From Martelella alba (lineage in GTDB: Bacteria > Pseudomonadota > Gammaproteobacteria > Enterobacterales > Enterobacteriaceae), in contig NZ_SZPQ01000017.1 of NCBI RefSeq assembly GCF_005217455.1, positions 83,950-147,949 of the forward strand: a DNA stretch of 64,000 nt, written 5' to 3'. Of the stretch, positions 19,566-28,502 are shown piece by piece. The notes beneath the pieces were generated by a model that did not search any database, was not told the DNA's origin, and worked only from the letters and a program-made list of their open reading frames with translations. A program made the position numbers and the translations under genes. How positions within the stretch are numbered: the first letter of the stretch is position 1; each line of letters begins with the position of its first letter.

Positions 19566-19581
19566 TGTATAATCTTGTATA
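19566..19581. promoter_or_regulatory. Tandem TGTATA motifs before the lyase/ABC operon
   Basis: TGTATA occurs at 19566-19571 and again at 19576-19581, one helical turn apart, 41 bases upstream of the ATPase start. TTGTATA half-sites are common in operators of the HutC branch of GntR regulators, which control histidine degradation. No regulator gene lies beside the operon, so the link is only suggestive. Confidence 0.3.
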
Positions 19582-19787
19582 GATGAGTTGATAGATAAGA
19601 TTAAGCAATGTTCATGCCATAGCGATGCGCAACGGTGGACACCAGGGCAATGGCGGCCGGGTTGCGTTAATGTCGGCGGGCAATGCACCAAAACGAGGCT
19701 CTGTGCCCCGAACCCAGGCAAAGGGGGGAATCGCGGGTAACATTGATGATGAAACGGATACGCCAACAGGGGGAATTACAGCGATGG

Positions 19788-19814
19788 ACGCCCCCGCCTT
19801 TCGGCCGGGGCGTT
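19788..19814. terminator. GC-rich dyad downstream of mglC
   Basis: Arms of ACGCCCC and GGGGCGT type flank a short loop. There is no T-run on the minus strand after it, so it may stabilise the mRNA end rather than terminate transcription. Confidence 0.3.
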
Positions 19815-19855
19815 CTGTGAGCGGCATGCTTTAGGTTGCCGCTTGGTTGGCCGGA

Positions 19856-20866
19856 TTATTTTTTCTTCGCGTACTTCAGCGAGTCCAGCGCCACGGCGAA
19901 AATGATGATGGTTCCCTTGATGATATATTGCCAATACGGGTTAACGCCGATATAGGTCAGCCCATAGTTGATCAGGGTGAAGATAATGACCCCGGTCACC
20001 ACGCCGGCGATGGTGCCCACGCCGCCGGAAAAAGACACGCCGCCCACCACGCAGGCCGCGATGGCGTCCAGTTCGTACATAAAGCCCAGGTTGTTGGTGG
20101 CGCTGCCGATGCGGCCGGCCTCCAGCATGCCGCCGAAAGCGTAAAACGCCCCGGACAAGGCATAGACCAGGATCAGGTTTAACGGCACGTTGACCCCTGA
20201 TACCTTGGCCGCTTCCGGGTTGCCGCCGATGGCGAAAATGTTTTTGCCAAACCGGGTCTTATTCCACAGGATCCAGACAATGACGGTGGCTATCGCCGCG
20301 TAGAAGGTAATATACGACAGTTTAAACTCGCCGAACCGCAAATATCCCTGGGTAAAGGTGGAGAAATGGTTGTCGAACCCGGCAATGGGCGATGCGCCGA
20401 CCAGGTTGTAATACAACGAGTTGATGCCATAGACGATGGTCATGGTGCCCAGGGTGGTAATAAAGGGCGTGACGCGCAGATAGGCGATGATCAACCCGTT
20501 CACCAGGCCGAGGATCGCGCCCACCACGCACACAATCACCACCACCACCGGAATCGGCATGGTTTGCAGATGGGGGAAGACTTTGTTGACGTTATCCATG
20601 GATTGCAGCAGCGTGGCGGCGATCACCGCCGACAGGCCCACCTGGCGTCCCGCCGACAAGTCGGTGCCCTGGGTCACGATAAGCCCGGCCATGCCGAGCG
20701 CGATGATCACCCGGACAGAGGATTGGGTCAGAATATTACTTAAATTGAGCAGACTTAAAAATGTGGAATCCTGCGAGATAATCAGCAGCAGCAAAACCAG
20801 CAGTACCAGATAAATACCGCCCTCTTTGAGATAAGTGAGCAGGCTTTTCTTATTTAACGCATTCAT
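19856..20866 (-). CDS. mglC: Galactose/methyl-galactoside ABC transporter permease
   Basis: 336 residues, the same as E. coli MglC. Inner-membrane permease of the high-affinity galactose importer with eight to ten hydrophobic segments. TQGTDLSAGRQVGLSAVIAA, YGINSLYYNLVGASPIAG and FAIGGNPEAAKVSGVNV are diagnostic for the MglC/RbsC group. Third gene of mglBAC; 17 bases after mglA. Confidence 0.96.
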   Translation of the reverse strand: MNALNKKSLLTYLKEGGIYLVLLVLLLLIISQDSTFLSLLNLSNILTQSSVRVIIALGMAGLIVTQGTDLSAGRQVGLSAVIAATLLQSMDNVNKVFPHLQTMPIPVVVVIVCVVGAILGLVNGLIIAYLRVTPFITTLGTMTIVYGINSLYYNLVGASPIAGFDNHFSTFTQGYLRFGEFKLSYITFYAAIATVIVWILWNKTRFGKNIFAIGGNPEAAKVSGVNVPLNLILVYALSGAFYAFGGMLEAGRIGSATNNLGFMYELDAIAACVVGGVSFSGGVGTIAGVVTGVIIFTLINYGLTYIGVNPYWQYIIKGTIIIFAVALDSLKYAKKK

Positions 20867-20883
20867 AATAAGAACCCTTAAAA

Positions 20884-22404
20884 TTAAAGATGCACGGAGG
20901 CAAGACGTAGGATTTCGTTTTGGGAGGTCTCTTTGGTGTTGACAATTCCCGCCATCAGACCATTGCTCATGACGAGTATCCGGTCGGTTATTCCCAATAA
21001 CTCCGGCATCTCAGACGAGATAATAATAATGCCTTTACCCCGCTTGGCCAGTTCAATAATTAATTGATATATCTCAAATTTAGCGCCGACATCGATACCG
21101 CGGGTCGGTTCGTCCATCAGCAGAATTTCCGGCTGCGTCAATAACCAGCGGCCGATGATCACTTTTTGCTGATTACCACCGGACAAGGAACCAATGGCGG
21201 TTTTGTGGCCGGGTGTTTTCACCCGCATCGAATCGATAACCCATTGGACATCGCTCTTCATGCGCGTGTTATTCAACAATCCGAGCTTGTTTTTATAATT
21301 GCGGATATTGGAGATTAATGAATTAAACCCCACATCCAGGTAGGCATAAATACCCGTGGCGCGTCGCTCTTCGGTAACCAGGGCGAAACCGTTGTTGATG
21401 GCCTCGTTGGCGTTAGCGTTTTTGACGATTTTGCCATGCAGCATAATAGTCCCGCTGGATCGCTCGCGGATGCCGAACAGGGTTTCCACGATGTCGGTGC
21501 GTTTGGCGCCCACCAGGCCCGCGATGCCGAGAATTTCCCCTTTATGGAGGTCAAAACTGATGTCGCGAATGGAGGGTTGGCGCAGCGAAGTCAGATTTTG
21601 CACCTTAAGTATAATCTCGCCCGTTTCGCCTTCCTTATCGGGGAATCGCTGGCTCAATTCGCGTCCGACCATCATGGCGATGATTTGCTCCATGGTCAGG
21701 CCTTCCACCGGCTGGGTCGCGATCCATTGCCCATCGCGCAGGATAGTGACTTCGTCACATAGCTGAAAAATTTCCTCCAGCTTATGGGAAATATAGACAA
21801 TGCCGCATCCCTTGGCTTTCAGCTTGCGGATAATGCTGAAAAGATGATTGACTTCTTTTTCGGTTAACGACGACGTCGGTTCATCCATAATGACTATCTT
21901 GGCGTCGTAGGAAAAGGCTTTGGCGATTTCAATCATTTGCATCTGCGATACCGACAGATTGGCGACTTTTTCGTTGGGATCAATGTCGATATCCAATTCT
22001 TCGAAAATCGCTTTGGTATCGCGATACATTTTCTTCTGATCGACAAAAAGCCCTTTTTTCGGATAACGGCCCAACCACATATTATCCATTACCGTGCGCT
22101 GCAATACCAGGTTCAGCTCCTGATGAACCATGGAAACACCATGCTCCAATGCTTCCTTGGCGCTTTTAAAATTGATTTCTTTACCTTGAAATACAATGCT
22201 GCCCGCATCCTTGCTGTAAATACCAAACAGGCATTTTAATAAAGTGGATTTTCCCGCGCCGTTTTCTCCCATTAATGCATGAACGGAATGCGCGCGAACC
22301 TTGAGGTTCACATTATCCAATGCTTTGACGCCGGGAAATGATTTACTGATCCCCGTCATTTCCAGCAGCCACTCACTGGGCTGTTCGGTCGTAATCTCGG
22401 CCAT
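20884..22404 (-). CDS. mglA: Galactose/methyl-galactoside ABC transporter ATP-binding protein
   Basis: 506 residues with two fused ABC cassettes. The first has Walker [11 protein letters not shown], signature LSVSQMQM and Walker B IVIMDEP. The second has the degenerate Walker [10 protein letters not shown] and signature [11 protein letters not shown], as is usual for MglA/RbsA/XylG. Drives MglC and couples to periplasmic MglB. Separated from mglB by 67 bases that hold a terminator-like hairpin. Confidence 0.96.
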   Translation of the reverse strand: MAEITTEQPSEWLLEMTGISKSFPGVKALDNVNLKVRAHSVHALMGENGAGKSTLLKCLFGIYSKDAGSIVFQGKEINFKSAKEALEHGVSMVHQELNLVLQRTVMDNMWLGRYPKKGLFVDQKKMYRDTKAIFEELDIDIDPNEKVANLSVSQMQMIEIAKAFSYDAKIVIMDEPTSSLTEKEVNHLFSIIRKLKAKGCGIVYISHKLEEIFQLCDEVTILRDGQWIATQPVEGLTMEQIIAMMVGRELSQRFPDKEGETGEIILKVQNLTSLRQPSIRDISFDLHKGEILGIAGLVGAKRTDIVETLFGIRERSSGTIMLHGKIVKNANANEAINNGFALVTEERRATGIYAYLDVGFNSLISNIRNYKNKLGLLNNTRMKSDVQWVIDSMRVKTPGHKTAIGSLSGGNQQKVIIGRWLLTQPEILLMDEPTRGIDVGAKFEIYQLIIELAKRGKGIIIISSEMPELLGITDRILVMSNGLMAGIVNTKETSQNEILRLASVHL

Positions 22405-22429
22405 AATGATACCCGGCTAGGATGGATAC

Positions 22430-22463
22430 AAAAAAATCCCCGGCATGGGAATATGCCGGGGGG
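22430..22463 (-). terminator. Hairpin with T-run between mglB and mglA (attenuator)
   Basis: Nine-base arms CCCCGGCAT and ATGCCGGGG (22438-22446, 22453-22461) with a 6-base loop. On the minus strand the stem is followed by A then seven T from 22436 down. This is an intrinsic-terminator shape inside the operon and would give more mglB than mglAC transcript. Confidence 0.75.
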
Positions 22464-22471
22464 AGTCAGGA

Positions 22472-23473
22472 TTACTCTTTGGTAAATTGCGCTAAATTAT
22501 CTTTATCCACGCCCACATAGGGAATACGCACGATCTTGTCTTCGAGTTTCCAGTGGGTGCCGGCGGCGGCGGGTTTGCCCGCGGCCAGGTTTTTCGCCAG
22601 ATCGAATGTGGCTCTGGCCTGATTGTTGGCGTCATTGAGCACGGTGCCCGCCATAGCGCCGGATTTGATCAGCGCCAGGGCCTCGGGCAGGGCGTCCACG
22701 CCGAATACCGGAATTTTGGTTTTGTTGTGCGCTTTCAACGCTTCCACCGCGCCCATGGCCATGGCGTCGTTATTGGAAATCACGACTTCGATCTTGTCGG
22801 CGTTGGGGCCGGAAAGCCAGGCGTCGGTCTTGTCCTTGGCTTGGGCGGTATCCCACATCGCGGTATCCAGCGCCAATTGCTGGGTCTTGATCTTTTCTTT
22901 ATCGTTTAACGTTTTGATAACATAGGTGGTGCGGGCTTCGGCATCGGGATGGCCCGGTTCGCCCTTAAGCAGCACATACTGGATCACGCCGTCTTTGTTC
23001 AAATCCCATTGCGGATTGGCGCGCCAGTGTTTGGCTATCAACTCGCCCTGAATAACGCCGGCCTCTTTGGAATCCGTGCCGACATAATAGGCCTTGTCAT
23101 AGCTGTCCATAGCCTGGCGGCTGGGTTCCTTGTTAAAGAACACCACCGGGATATCGGCGCTGCGGGCCTTGGAGATTACCACCGGCGCGGCGGCCGGGTC
23201 CACCAGGTTGACCGCCAGCGCTTTCACGCCCTTGGCGATCAGCACGTCAATCTGGTCGTTTTGTTTGGACTGATCGTTCTGGGAATCGTTCATCAGCAGT
23301 TGCACGCCGCCCACTTGCTTGGCGTCGCCTTCCAATGCTTTACGCACCTCCGACATGAAGTTGTCGTCATATTTATAGATTGTCACACCAATGCGGGTAT
23401 CCGCGGCGCGGACAGCGACGGAAAACAACAGGCCGGCGGTGATTGCGGTGAGAGTCAGTGCCTTCTTATTCAT
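22472..23473 (-). CDS. mglB: D-galactose/D-glucose periplasmic binding protein
   Basis: 333 residues. Signal peptide to about AVRAADT, then the periplasmic binding protein fold ([20 protein letters not shown]). Ligand and calcium-site regions are recognisable, e.g. [21 protein letters not shown] and [13 protein letters not shown]. Serves the Mgl importer and the Trg chemoreceptor in E. coli. First gene of mglBAC under the CRP and GalS sites at 23679-23712. Confidence 0.97.
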   Translation of the reverse strand: MNKKALTLTAITAGLLFSVAVRAADTRIGVTIYKYDDNFMSEVRKALEGDAKQVGGVQLLMNDSQNDQSKQNDQIDVLIAKGVKALAVNLVDPAAAPVVISKARSADIPVVFFNKEPSRQAMDSYDKAYYVGTDSKEAGVIQGELIAKHWRANPQWDLNKDGVIQYVLLKGEPGHPDAEARTTYVIKTLNDKEKIKTQQLALDTAMWDTAQAKDKTDAWLSGPNADKIEVVISNNDAMAMGAVEALKAHNKTKIPVFGVDALPEALALIKSGAMAGTVLNDANNQARATFDLAKNLAAGKPAAAGTHWKLEDKIVRIPYVGVDKDNLAQFTKE

Positions 23474-23678
23474 TAGATTCTCCGGAAGATTATGTAGGGT
23501 TACGCATAGGCGGTCTTTCCATCCGTGGCGAAACGATTTTCCAAAAACTCACACTCCGGTCAGACGAACGACGTTATCGCCCAAGCGGAGCGAAATGACT
23601 CAACGTCCGGTTGAACAAGCCATTTGTCCATGTCAGGCGTAAAACATCGCTAGCATAGAGATTTGAATGTTAATAATC

Positions 23679-23694
23679 TGTGAATAGTCTCACA
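23679..23694. promoter_or_regulatory. CRP site upstream of mglB
   Basis: TGTGA-ATAGTC-TCACA: both CRP half-sites are perfect. It lies about 205 bases before mglB, just past the galS stop. CRP activation of mgl is established in E. coli. Confidence 0.8.
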
Positions 23695-23696
23695 CT

Positions 23697-23712
23697 TTGA
23701 AAGCGGTTACAT
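23697..23712. promoter_or_regulatory. GalR/GalS operator upstream of mglB
   Basis: TTGAAAGCGGTTACAT fits the GalR/GalS pattern (GTGKAANCGNTTNCAC) around a central CG. It abuts the CRP site and overlaps the last codons of galS, so GalS would repress mglBAC in the absence of galactose. Confidence 0.7.
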
Positions 23713-24747
23713 CTCGTCCTGTGTTGAAGAAGCGGCACTGGTCGCATTTCGCCACGGCGCCACCGAATGCCGACGCACCACGGTCGGCATGAAAAGATGG
23801 GATTGCTCTTCGTTCAGCCGCCCCGCCGTGCCCTGCAAGGCGAGTTCGGTGGCCGCCACCGCCATGGCGAAGATGGGATAACGGATCGTGGTTAAATGCG
23901 GGCAGGTATAGCGCGACATGGGGATATCATCGAACCCCACCACGGAAAACTGGGCCGGCACGGCAATGCCGTTTTCCCGCAGCGTGGCCAGCGCGCCCAC
24001 CCCCATGGCGTCGTTATAAACAAACACCGCCGAGAGTTGCTGGTTACGTCCGAGGAGTTCCACCATGGCCATTTCGCCGCCCTGCAAATCCGGCGAAAAC
24101 GCCACCTGCCAGCTTTGCGGCGGCACGATGCCCTCTTCCCGCATCGCCTGTAGATAGCCCTGGCGCCGCTGGCGCTCATCCTCGATGGGATGGTTGGATC
24201 CGATGTAGCCGATATGGCGATGCCCCAGCTTAAGCAGCGTGCGGGTGGCCATCAGCGCGCCGGTGATATTGTCCAGTCCCACGCAGCGATGCTCATAGCC
24301 GGGGATGATCCGGTTGATAAGCACCATGCCCGGCTCGCGCGCCATGATGGGGATAAGTTCTTCATCGGTGAGGATCTTGGCATGAACCACCAGCGCGCTA
24401 CAGCGCTGGCGGATAAGCACCTCGATGGCGTGCCGTTCTTTATCGGCCTGGTGATAACTGTTGCTTATCAGCACGTTTTTCTTGTGCCGCTGCGCCACGG
24501 TATCCACCGCTTTAACCAGCGCGCCGAAAAACGGATCCGAGACATCCATCACCACGACGCCGATGGTATCGCTGATTTGCGTGGCGAGCGCCTGCGCGTT
24601 GGCGTTGGGCCGATAGCCGAGCTCATCCACCGCCTTCATCACCCGATCGCGGGCGTCCTTGCTGGCAATGGCACTGTCATTCAATACCCGAGAAACGGTC
24701 GCCACCGAGACCCCGGCCAACCGCGCCACATCACGTATGGTGATCAT
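23707..24747 (-). CDS. galS: Galactose-responsive repressor GalS (LacI family)
   Basis: 346 residues, exactly the E. coli GalS length. N-terminal helix-turn-helix [20 protein letters not shown], then the periplasmic-binding-like effector domain ([21 protein letters not shown]) and [19 protein letters not shown] near the C-terminus. The open frame runs on to 24960, but the ATG at 24747 starts the DNA-binding domain directly and has AGGGGA upstream. Upstream of mglBAC on the same strand, as in E. coli. Confidence 0.93.
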   Translation of the reverse strand: MITIRDVARLAGVSVATVSRVLNDSAIASKDARDRVMKAVDELGYRPNANAQALATQISDTIGVVVMDVSDPFFGALVKAVDTVAQRHKKNVLISNSYHQADKERHAIEVLIRQRCSALVVHAKILTDEELIPIMAREPGMVLINRIIPGYEHRCVGLDNITGALMATRTLLKLGHRHIGYIGSNHPIEDERQRRQGYLQAMREEGIVPPQSWQVAFSPDLQGGEMAMVELLGRNQQLSAVFVYNDAMGVGALATLRENGIAVPAQFSVVGFDDIPMSRYTCPHLTTIRYPIFAMAVAATELALQGTAGRLNEEQSHLFMPTVVRRHSVAPWRNATSAASSTQDEM

Positions 24748-24964
24748 GTCGTCCCCTGTTGTTATCCCGTAAACCCCAAAGCGCCCGGGCTTGCCCATCT
24801 TGCCCATCATCTTTATCTTTTGCGCCGGAGCGCTGTCAGGCATTCCAGGATGTTTATTGTAAAGGCAGGTGAAATGCGCTGGGCAGAGGCGTCGCCGATG
24901 CCCCGGCGCGCCTGGCGCGCCGGAAACGCAAAAGATCATATTAGCCACATTATCGGCCATACGG

Positions 24965-24980
24965 CGTGAAACAGCTCACA
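24965..24980. promoter_or_regulatory. CRP-like site upstream of galS
   Basis: CGTGA-AACAGC-TCACA; nine of ten half-site positions match the CRP consensus. It lies 218 bases before galS. The intervening bases show no gene. Confidence 0.6.
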
Positions 24981-24983
24981 GGT

Positions 24984-24999
24984 CAGAAAGCGCTTACAT
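24984..24999. promoter_or_regulatory. GalR/GalS operator upstream of galS
   Basis: CAGAAAGCGCTTACAT, centred on CG at 24991-24992, is close to the operator before mglB. It is placed the same distance from its CRP site, which suggests autoregulation of galS. Confidence 0.6.
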
Positions 25000-25047
25000 C
25001 AACAGGGTGGGAATTTTGCGAGCGTGTCGACAGTGTTAACATTGGCG

Positions 25048-26133
25048 TCAGGCGGAAGACGGCAACGTCACCCTCGCTATGGTGCCCGGCCCATCCTGCC
25101 GGTTGAGCAGCTCGAATTGGCCGTCATGTAACTGGGTAATACGGGTCACAATACTCAATCCCAGCCCGATGCCGTTATAGCGCTGGTCCATCCGCACGAA
25201 TTTACGGGTTAATTCCACCGCTTTATCGGGATCGATGCCCGGCCCCTCATCGACCACTTCAAGGAGAAGGACGCCGCCGGCATTCTCCGATAGCCGGATT
25301 TCGATGCGGCTGTCATTGGGGCTGTAACGATGGGCGTTTTCCACCAAATTGCGCAGCAGCAACCGGATCAGGATCGCGTTGCCAAGCAACGTCAGTTCCC
25401 GCTCGGGCAGACGCCATATCAGACGCTGCCGGTGCGCGGCCGCCATTTCCTCCAGTTCCTCGCGAAGCGCCATCACCACATCCGCCTTCAGCTTCACCGT
25501 CTGGTAGTGCCCGGAGGTGAAATCATGCCGGATGCGCGCGAGCATCAGCAATTGCTCAACGGTAAAGGTCATATTGTCCACCCGCTCAATCAGCGGTCCG
25601 TTATCGACCCCGGCCTGTTTTTGCTGCAACTCCAGATGCAGCCTGATGCCCGCCAGGGGAGTACGCAGTTCGTGGGCCACGTCGGCGGTGAACTGCCGGT
25701 CTTGTTGCAGCGTATCATTGAGCCTGGCCAGCAATTGGTTCAGGCTGCGGGTCACGGCGATGACCTCCTGAATATTGCTTTGCTCCGGCAAAGGGGCGAA
25801 ATCTTCGGCGCTACGCTTTTCCAGGGCGTTTTGCAGTCGGGACAATGGCTGCGTCACCCAGCTCACCGCCTGGACGCAAAACAGCAATGTCACGATCACC
25901 ATCATCAGGGCCGGCACACTCAAGGCGGCGATGGCCTCCCGGATCTCCTGGTTGACATGGTCGTTGCGCACGCTTTCCGCCAGGGTGCGGTTCACCAGCA
26001 AATCAATTTGCTCTTTGCTTTCGTGCCACAACCAAATGACGGTGATAAATTGGCAGCACAGCAAGATGATGCCGAGCACCACAATGAGACGCCAGCGCAT
26101 ACTGACCAGCGCGGGCCGGTCTGGTTTGCGCAT
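25048..26133 (-). CDS. basS: Sensor histidine kinase BasS/PmrB
   Basis: 361 residues. Two membrane segments (about 12-32 and 70-90) flank a short periplasmic loop, as in PmrB, which senses iron and low pH. The loop here holds KEQIDLL and NQEIREA. H-box FTADVAHELRTPLAGIRL, N-box NLVENAHRYSP, and G-boxes DEGPGID and GLGLSIV are present. Last gene of eptA-basR-basS; starts 2 bases after the basR stop. Confidence 0.92.
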   Translation of the reverse strand: MRKPDRPALVSMRWRLIVVLGIILLCCQFITVIWLWHESKEQIDLLVNRTLAESVRNDHVNQEIREAIAALSVPALMMVIVTLLFCVQAVSWVTQPLSRLQNALEKRSAEDFAPLPEQSNIQEVIAVTRSLNQLLARLNDTLQQDRQFTADVAHELRTPLAGIRLHLELQQKQAGVDNGPLIERVDNMTFTVEQLLMLARIRHDFTSGHYQTVKLKADVVMALREELEEMAAAHRQRLIWRLPERELTLLGNAILIRLLLRNLVENAHRYSPNDSRIEIRLSENAGGVLLLEVVDEGPGIDPDKAVELTRKFVRMDQRYNGIGLGLSIVTRITQLHDGQFELLNRQDGPGTIARVTLPSSA

Positions 26134-26135
26134 GG

Positions 26136-26807
26136 TTATTCCCCCTCTTCCCCGGTGGTTAACAGGTAGCCGAAACCGCGCAGCGTCCGGATACGATCCT
26201 TGCCTATTTTCTGCCGCAGATTATGAATATGCACCTCCAGGGAATTGGATGAGGGGTCGTCGTCCCAGTTGTACAGATCCTGATGCAGGATTTCCCGATG
26301 GATACGATGACCGGCGCGCAACATCAGACGGGAAAGAATGGCGAATTCCTTTGGCGTGATATCAATGGGTTTGCCGTCCACCGTGACTTCATGGCTGGTG
26401 AGATCCAGCGAGATGTTCTCCACCCGCAATTGGTTGTTGCTTACCCCTTGATGCCGCCGGATTACGGCCCGCACCCGCGCCATCAGCTCGGTCAGCGCGA
26501 AGGGCTTGATAAGATAATCGTCCGCGCCGTAATCCAGGCCGCTGACCCGCTCCTCGATACCGTCGCGGGCGGTCAGAATCAGTACCGGCACATCAATGCC
26601 TTTTTTTCGCCATTTGGTCAGTAACGACATGCCATCGCCGTCCGGCAGGCCCAAATCCAGGATAGCCAGGCTGTAGGGCGACGTTTCCATCAAATTGTCC
26701 GCCTCGCGAAAACCGCCGGCGCAATCGCTGGCGTACCCTTCCTGTTGCAGCGCCAGCTGCAAGCCTTGCTGCAATAATTTATCATCTTCGATGATCAATA
26801 TTTTCAT
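26136..26807 (-). CDS. basR: Response regulator BasR/PmrA
   Basis: 223 residues, OmpR-type. Receiver domain with acidic pocket (IIEDD), phosphoacceptor Asp in AILDLGLPDGDG near residue 51, and Lys in DDYLIKPFAL. C-terminal winged helix ends HIHNLRQKIGKDRIRTLRGFGYLL. Activates lipid A modification genes through PmrA boxes; one such box precedes eptA at 28507. ATG overlaps the eptA stop by 4 bases. Confidence 0.95.
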   Translation of the reverse strand: MKILIIEDDKLLQQGLQLALQQEGYASDCAGGFREADNLMETSPYSLAILDLGLPDGDGMSLLTKWRKKGIDVPVLILTARDGIEERVSGLDYGADDYLIKPFALTELMARVRAVIRRHQGVSNNQLRVENISLDLTSHEVTVDGKPIDITPKEFAILSRLMLRAGHRIHREILHQDLYNWDDDPSSNSLEVHIHNLRQKIGKDRIRTLRGFGYLLTTGEEGE

Positions 26808-28456
26808 GGCCGCGTCATCCTACAGGGGTGAAGTATATCCAAATCGGGCCGATAAAGCGCGGTACCGACATTCAGCATACCCAGCAACGTCGAAAACAGA
26901 TTATCCTGGGAATAATCCCCGGTCCGCGCCCGGTCGCGCAGACATGTCTCCGCTATGCCCTGCGCACGGATATAGGCGGGAGACAGCCACATCAGCATGG
27001 GGATATGGGTTTGTTGCTCAGGCGCCACGGCATAAGGCATACCGTGCAGATACAACCCATTTTCCCCCAGGGATTCGCCATGATCCGACAAATAAACCAA
27101 TGCGGTATTAAACCTATCTTGATGGGACTGCAACAATTTTACAGTCATATCGAGCACATAATCACTATAGATGATGGTGTTGTCATAGGTATTGACCAGC
27201 GCGCGATTGGAACAGGTCTGTATTTCGTTGGTATCGCAGGTTGGGGTAAAGACCGCCTGCCGGGCGCCGTAGCGCTGATAATAGGTTGGGCCGTGACTGC
27301 CGATGGTGTGCAAGACGATCAGGGTATCGCCCGTGCGCTTTTCGATATAATCGTTTAAGCGATACAACAAGGCTTCATCCCGGCAAACGCCCTTGGCGCA
27401 CAGCTGCGGCAGGTCGCGCCAGCGGGAGAGATCCTCGCTGGGCACCCTGGCGCAAACCCCTTTACAGCCGCCGTCGTTTTCCCGCCACAGCACATTGACC
27501 CCGGCGCGCTGGAGGATATCCAACACATTATCCCGATGCGCCGCGACATCGCCGCTGAACTGCCGGCGGCCCTTATCGGAAAACATGCAGGGAACCGATA
27601 CCGCCGTGGCGGTGCCGCAGGAAACCGTATGGGGGAAATACACCACGTTGTCCCGCGCCAATAGCGGATTAGTGGGCCGGTCATAACCGCCCAGCGAGAA
27701 ATCCTGCGCCCGGGAAGTTTCGCCGACCACCAGGATCACCAGATTTTTCCGGCCGTTATCCGCTGAGGGCGGCAATTTATGCGCGTCCAGGCCGATAGGT
27801 ACAAACGGCATGTTCCTGCTGACGTCATGCTTATAATACGAATAGCCGCCCATGACCATGTTGCTGGGCACCAGGCTTTTTATCAATTGCTGATTATTGC
27901 GCATTAAAGATGCATAATCTTTATAAAAAAAGGTGGCCACCAGCGCGATAACACATAAAGAAAATAACAGGTTCAGCAGAAAGAAACCGGCGTTTTGCCA
28001 CCCTATCACCACCGGTTTAACCTGTATCCATAGCGCCAGCAGTGACGGCAGCACGCCTAATATCAGCAGATAATATATCAGTTCCGGCGAGAATAGCGCG
28101 AAGGATTCGGCCGGTGTGGTCTCCAGGATATTTTGCACCATACCGCGGTCAATCAATATCCCATAGGATTGCATGAAATATTGCGCCGCGGCATTGAGAA
28201 GGAAAAGCGCGATAACGATTGGCTTACGCAAATAAGGCAGGAGAATAACACTGAGCAGGATGTTCAGCGCAAAAAACAACGTAATGGGCATACTGGCAAA
28301 AAACAGCAGGTTATGCGGCGACGAGATGTCTATGAGGCCCAGTATTTTGTTGAAGAAAACGAAATTTTGAAAGGCTGTGATAATCAGCGCAATAAAAATA
28401 GTAAAAACCCATGGACGAACCATGGGCCGGAAACGGGTAAACGACGTCATGAACAT
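26804..28456 (-). CDS. eptA: Lipid A phosphoethanolamine transferase EptA
   Basis: 550 residues. Four to five N-terminal membrane helices, then a periplasmic alkaline-phosphatase-like domain. Motifs: VGETSRAQDFSL with the nucleophilic threonine, SCGTATAVSVPCMFSD, NDGGCKG, and the metal-binding LSDHGESLGENGLYLHG. It transfers phosphoethanolamine from phosphatidylethanolamine to lipid A phosphates and lowers polymyxin binding. First gene of the basR-basS operon. An ATG at 28450 is an alternative start; neither has a strong RBS. Confidence 0.95.
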   Translation of the reverse strand: MFMTSFTRFRPMVRPWVFTIFIALIITAFQNFVFFNKILGLIDISSPHNLLFFASMPITLFFALNILLSVILLPYLRKPIVIALFLLNAAAQYFMQSYGILIDRGMVQNILETTPAESFALFSPELIYYLLILGVLPSLLALWIQVKPVVIGWQNAGFFLLNLLFSLCVIALVATFFYKDYASLMRNNQQLIKSLVPSNMVMGGYSYYKHDVSRNMPFVPIGLDAHKLPPSADNGRKNLVILVVGETSRAQDFSLGGYDRPTNPLLARDNVVYFPHTVSCGTATAVSVPCMFSDKGRRQFSGDVAAHRDNVLDILQRAGVNVLWRENDGGCKGVCARVPSEDLSRWRDLPQLCAKGVCRDEALLYRLNDYIEKRTGDTLIVLHTIGSHGPTYYQRYGARQAVFTPTCDTNEIQTCSNRALVNTYDNTIIYSDYVLDMTVKLLQSHQDRFNTALVYLSDHGESLGENGLYLHGMPYAVAPEQQTHIPMLMWLSPAYIRAQGIAETCLRDRARTGDYSQDNLFSTLLGMLNVGTALYRPDLDILHPCRMTRP

Positions 28457-28502
28457 TTCAATGCGTTGGCCATGCTGAAAAACTGGCCAAAGATTAACAA
28501 TG

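Larger units (their letters stand above)
19526..19855. other. Intergenic region: promoter side of the lyase operon and 3' side of mglC
   Basis: 330 bases without a gene. The left part carries tandem TGTATA motifs before the operon (19566-19581). The right part carries a GC-rich dyad (about 19788-19814) downstream of mglC. No other signal was found. Confidence 0.5.
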
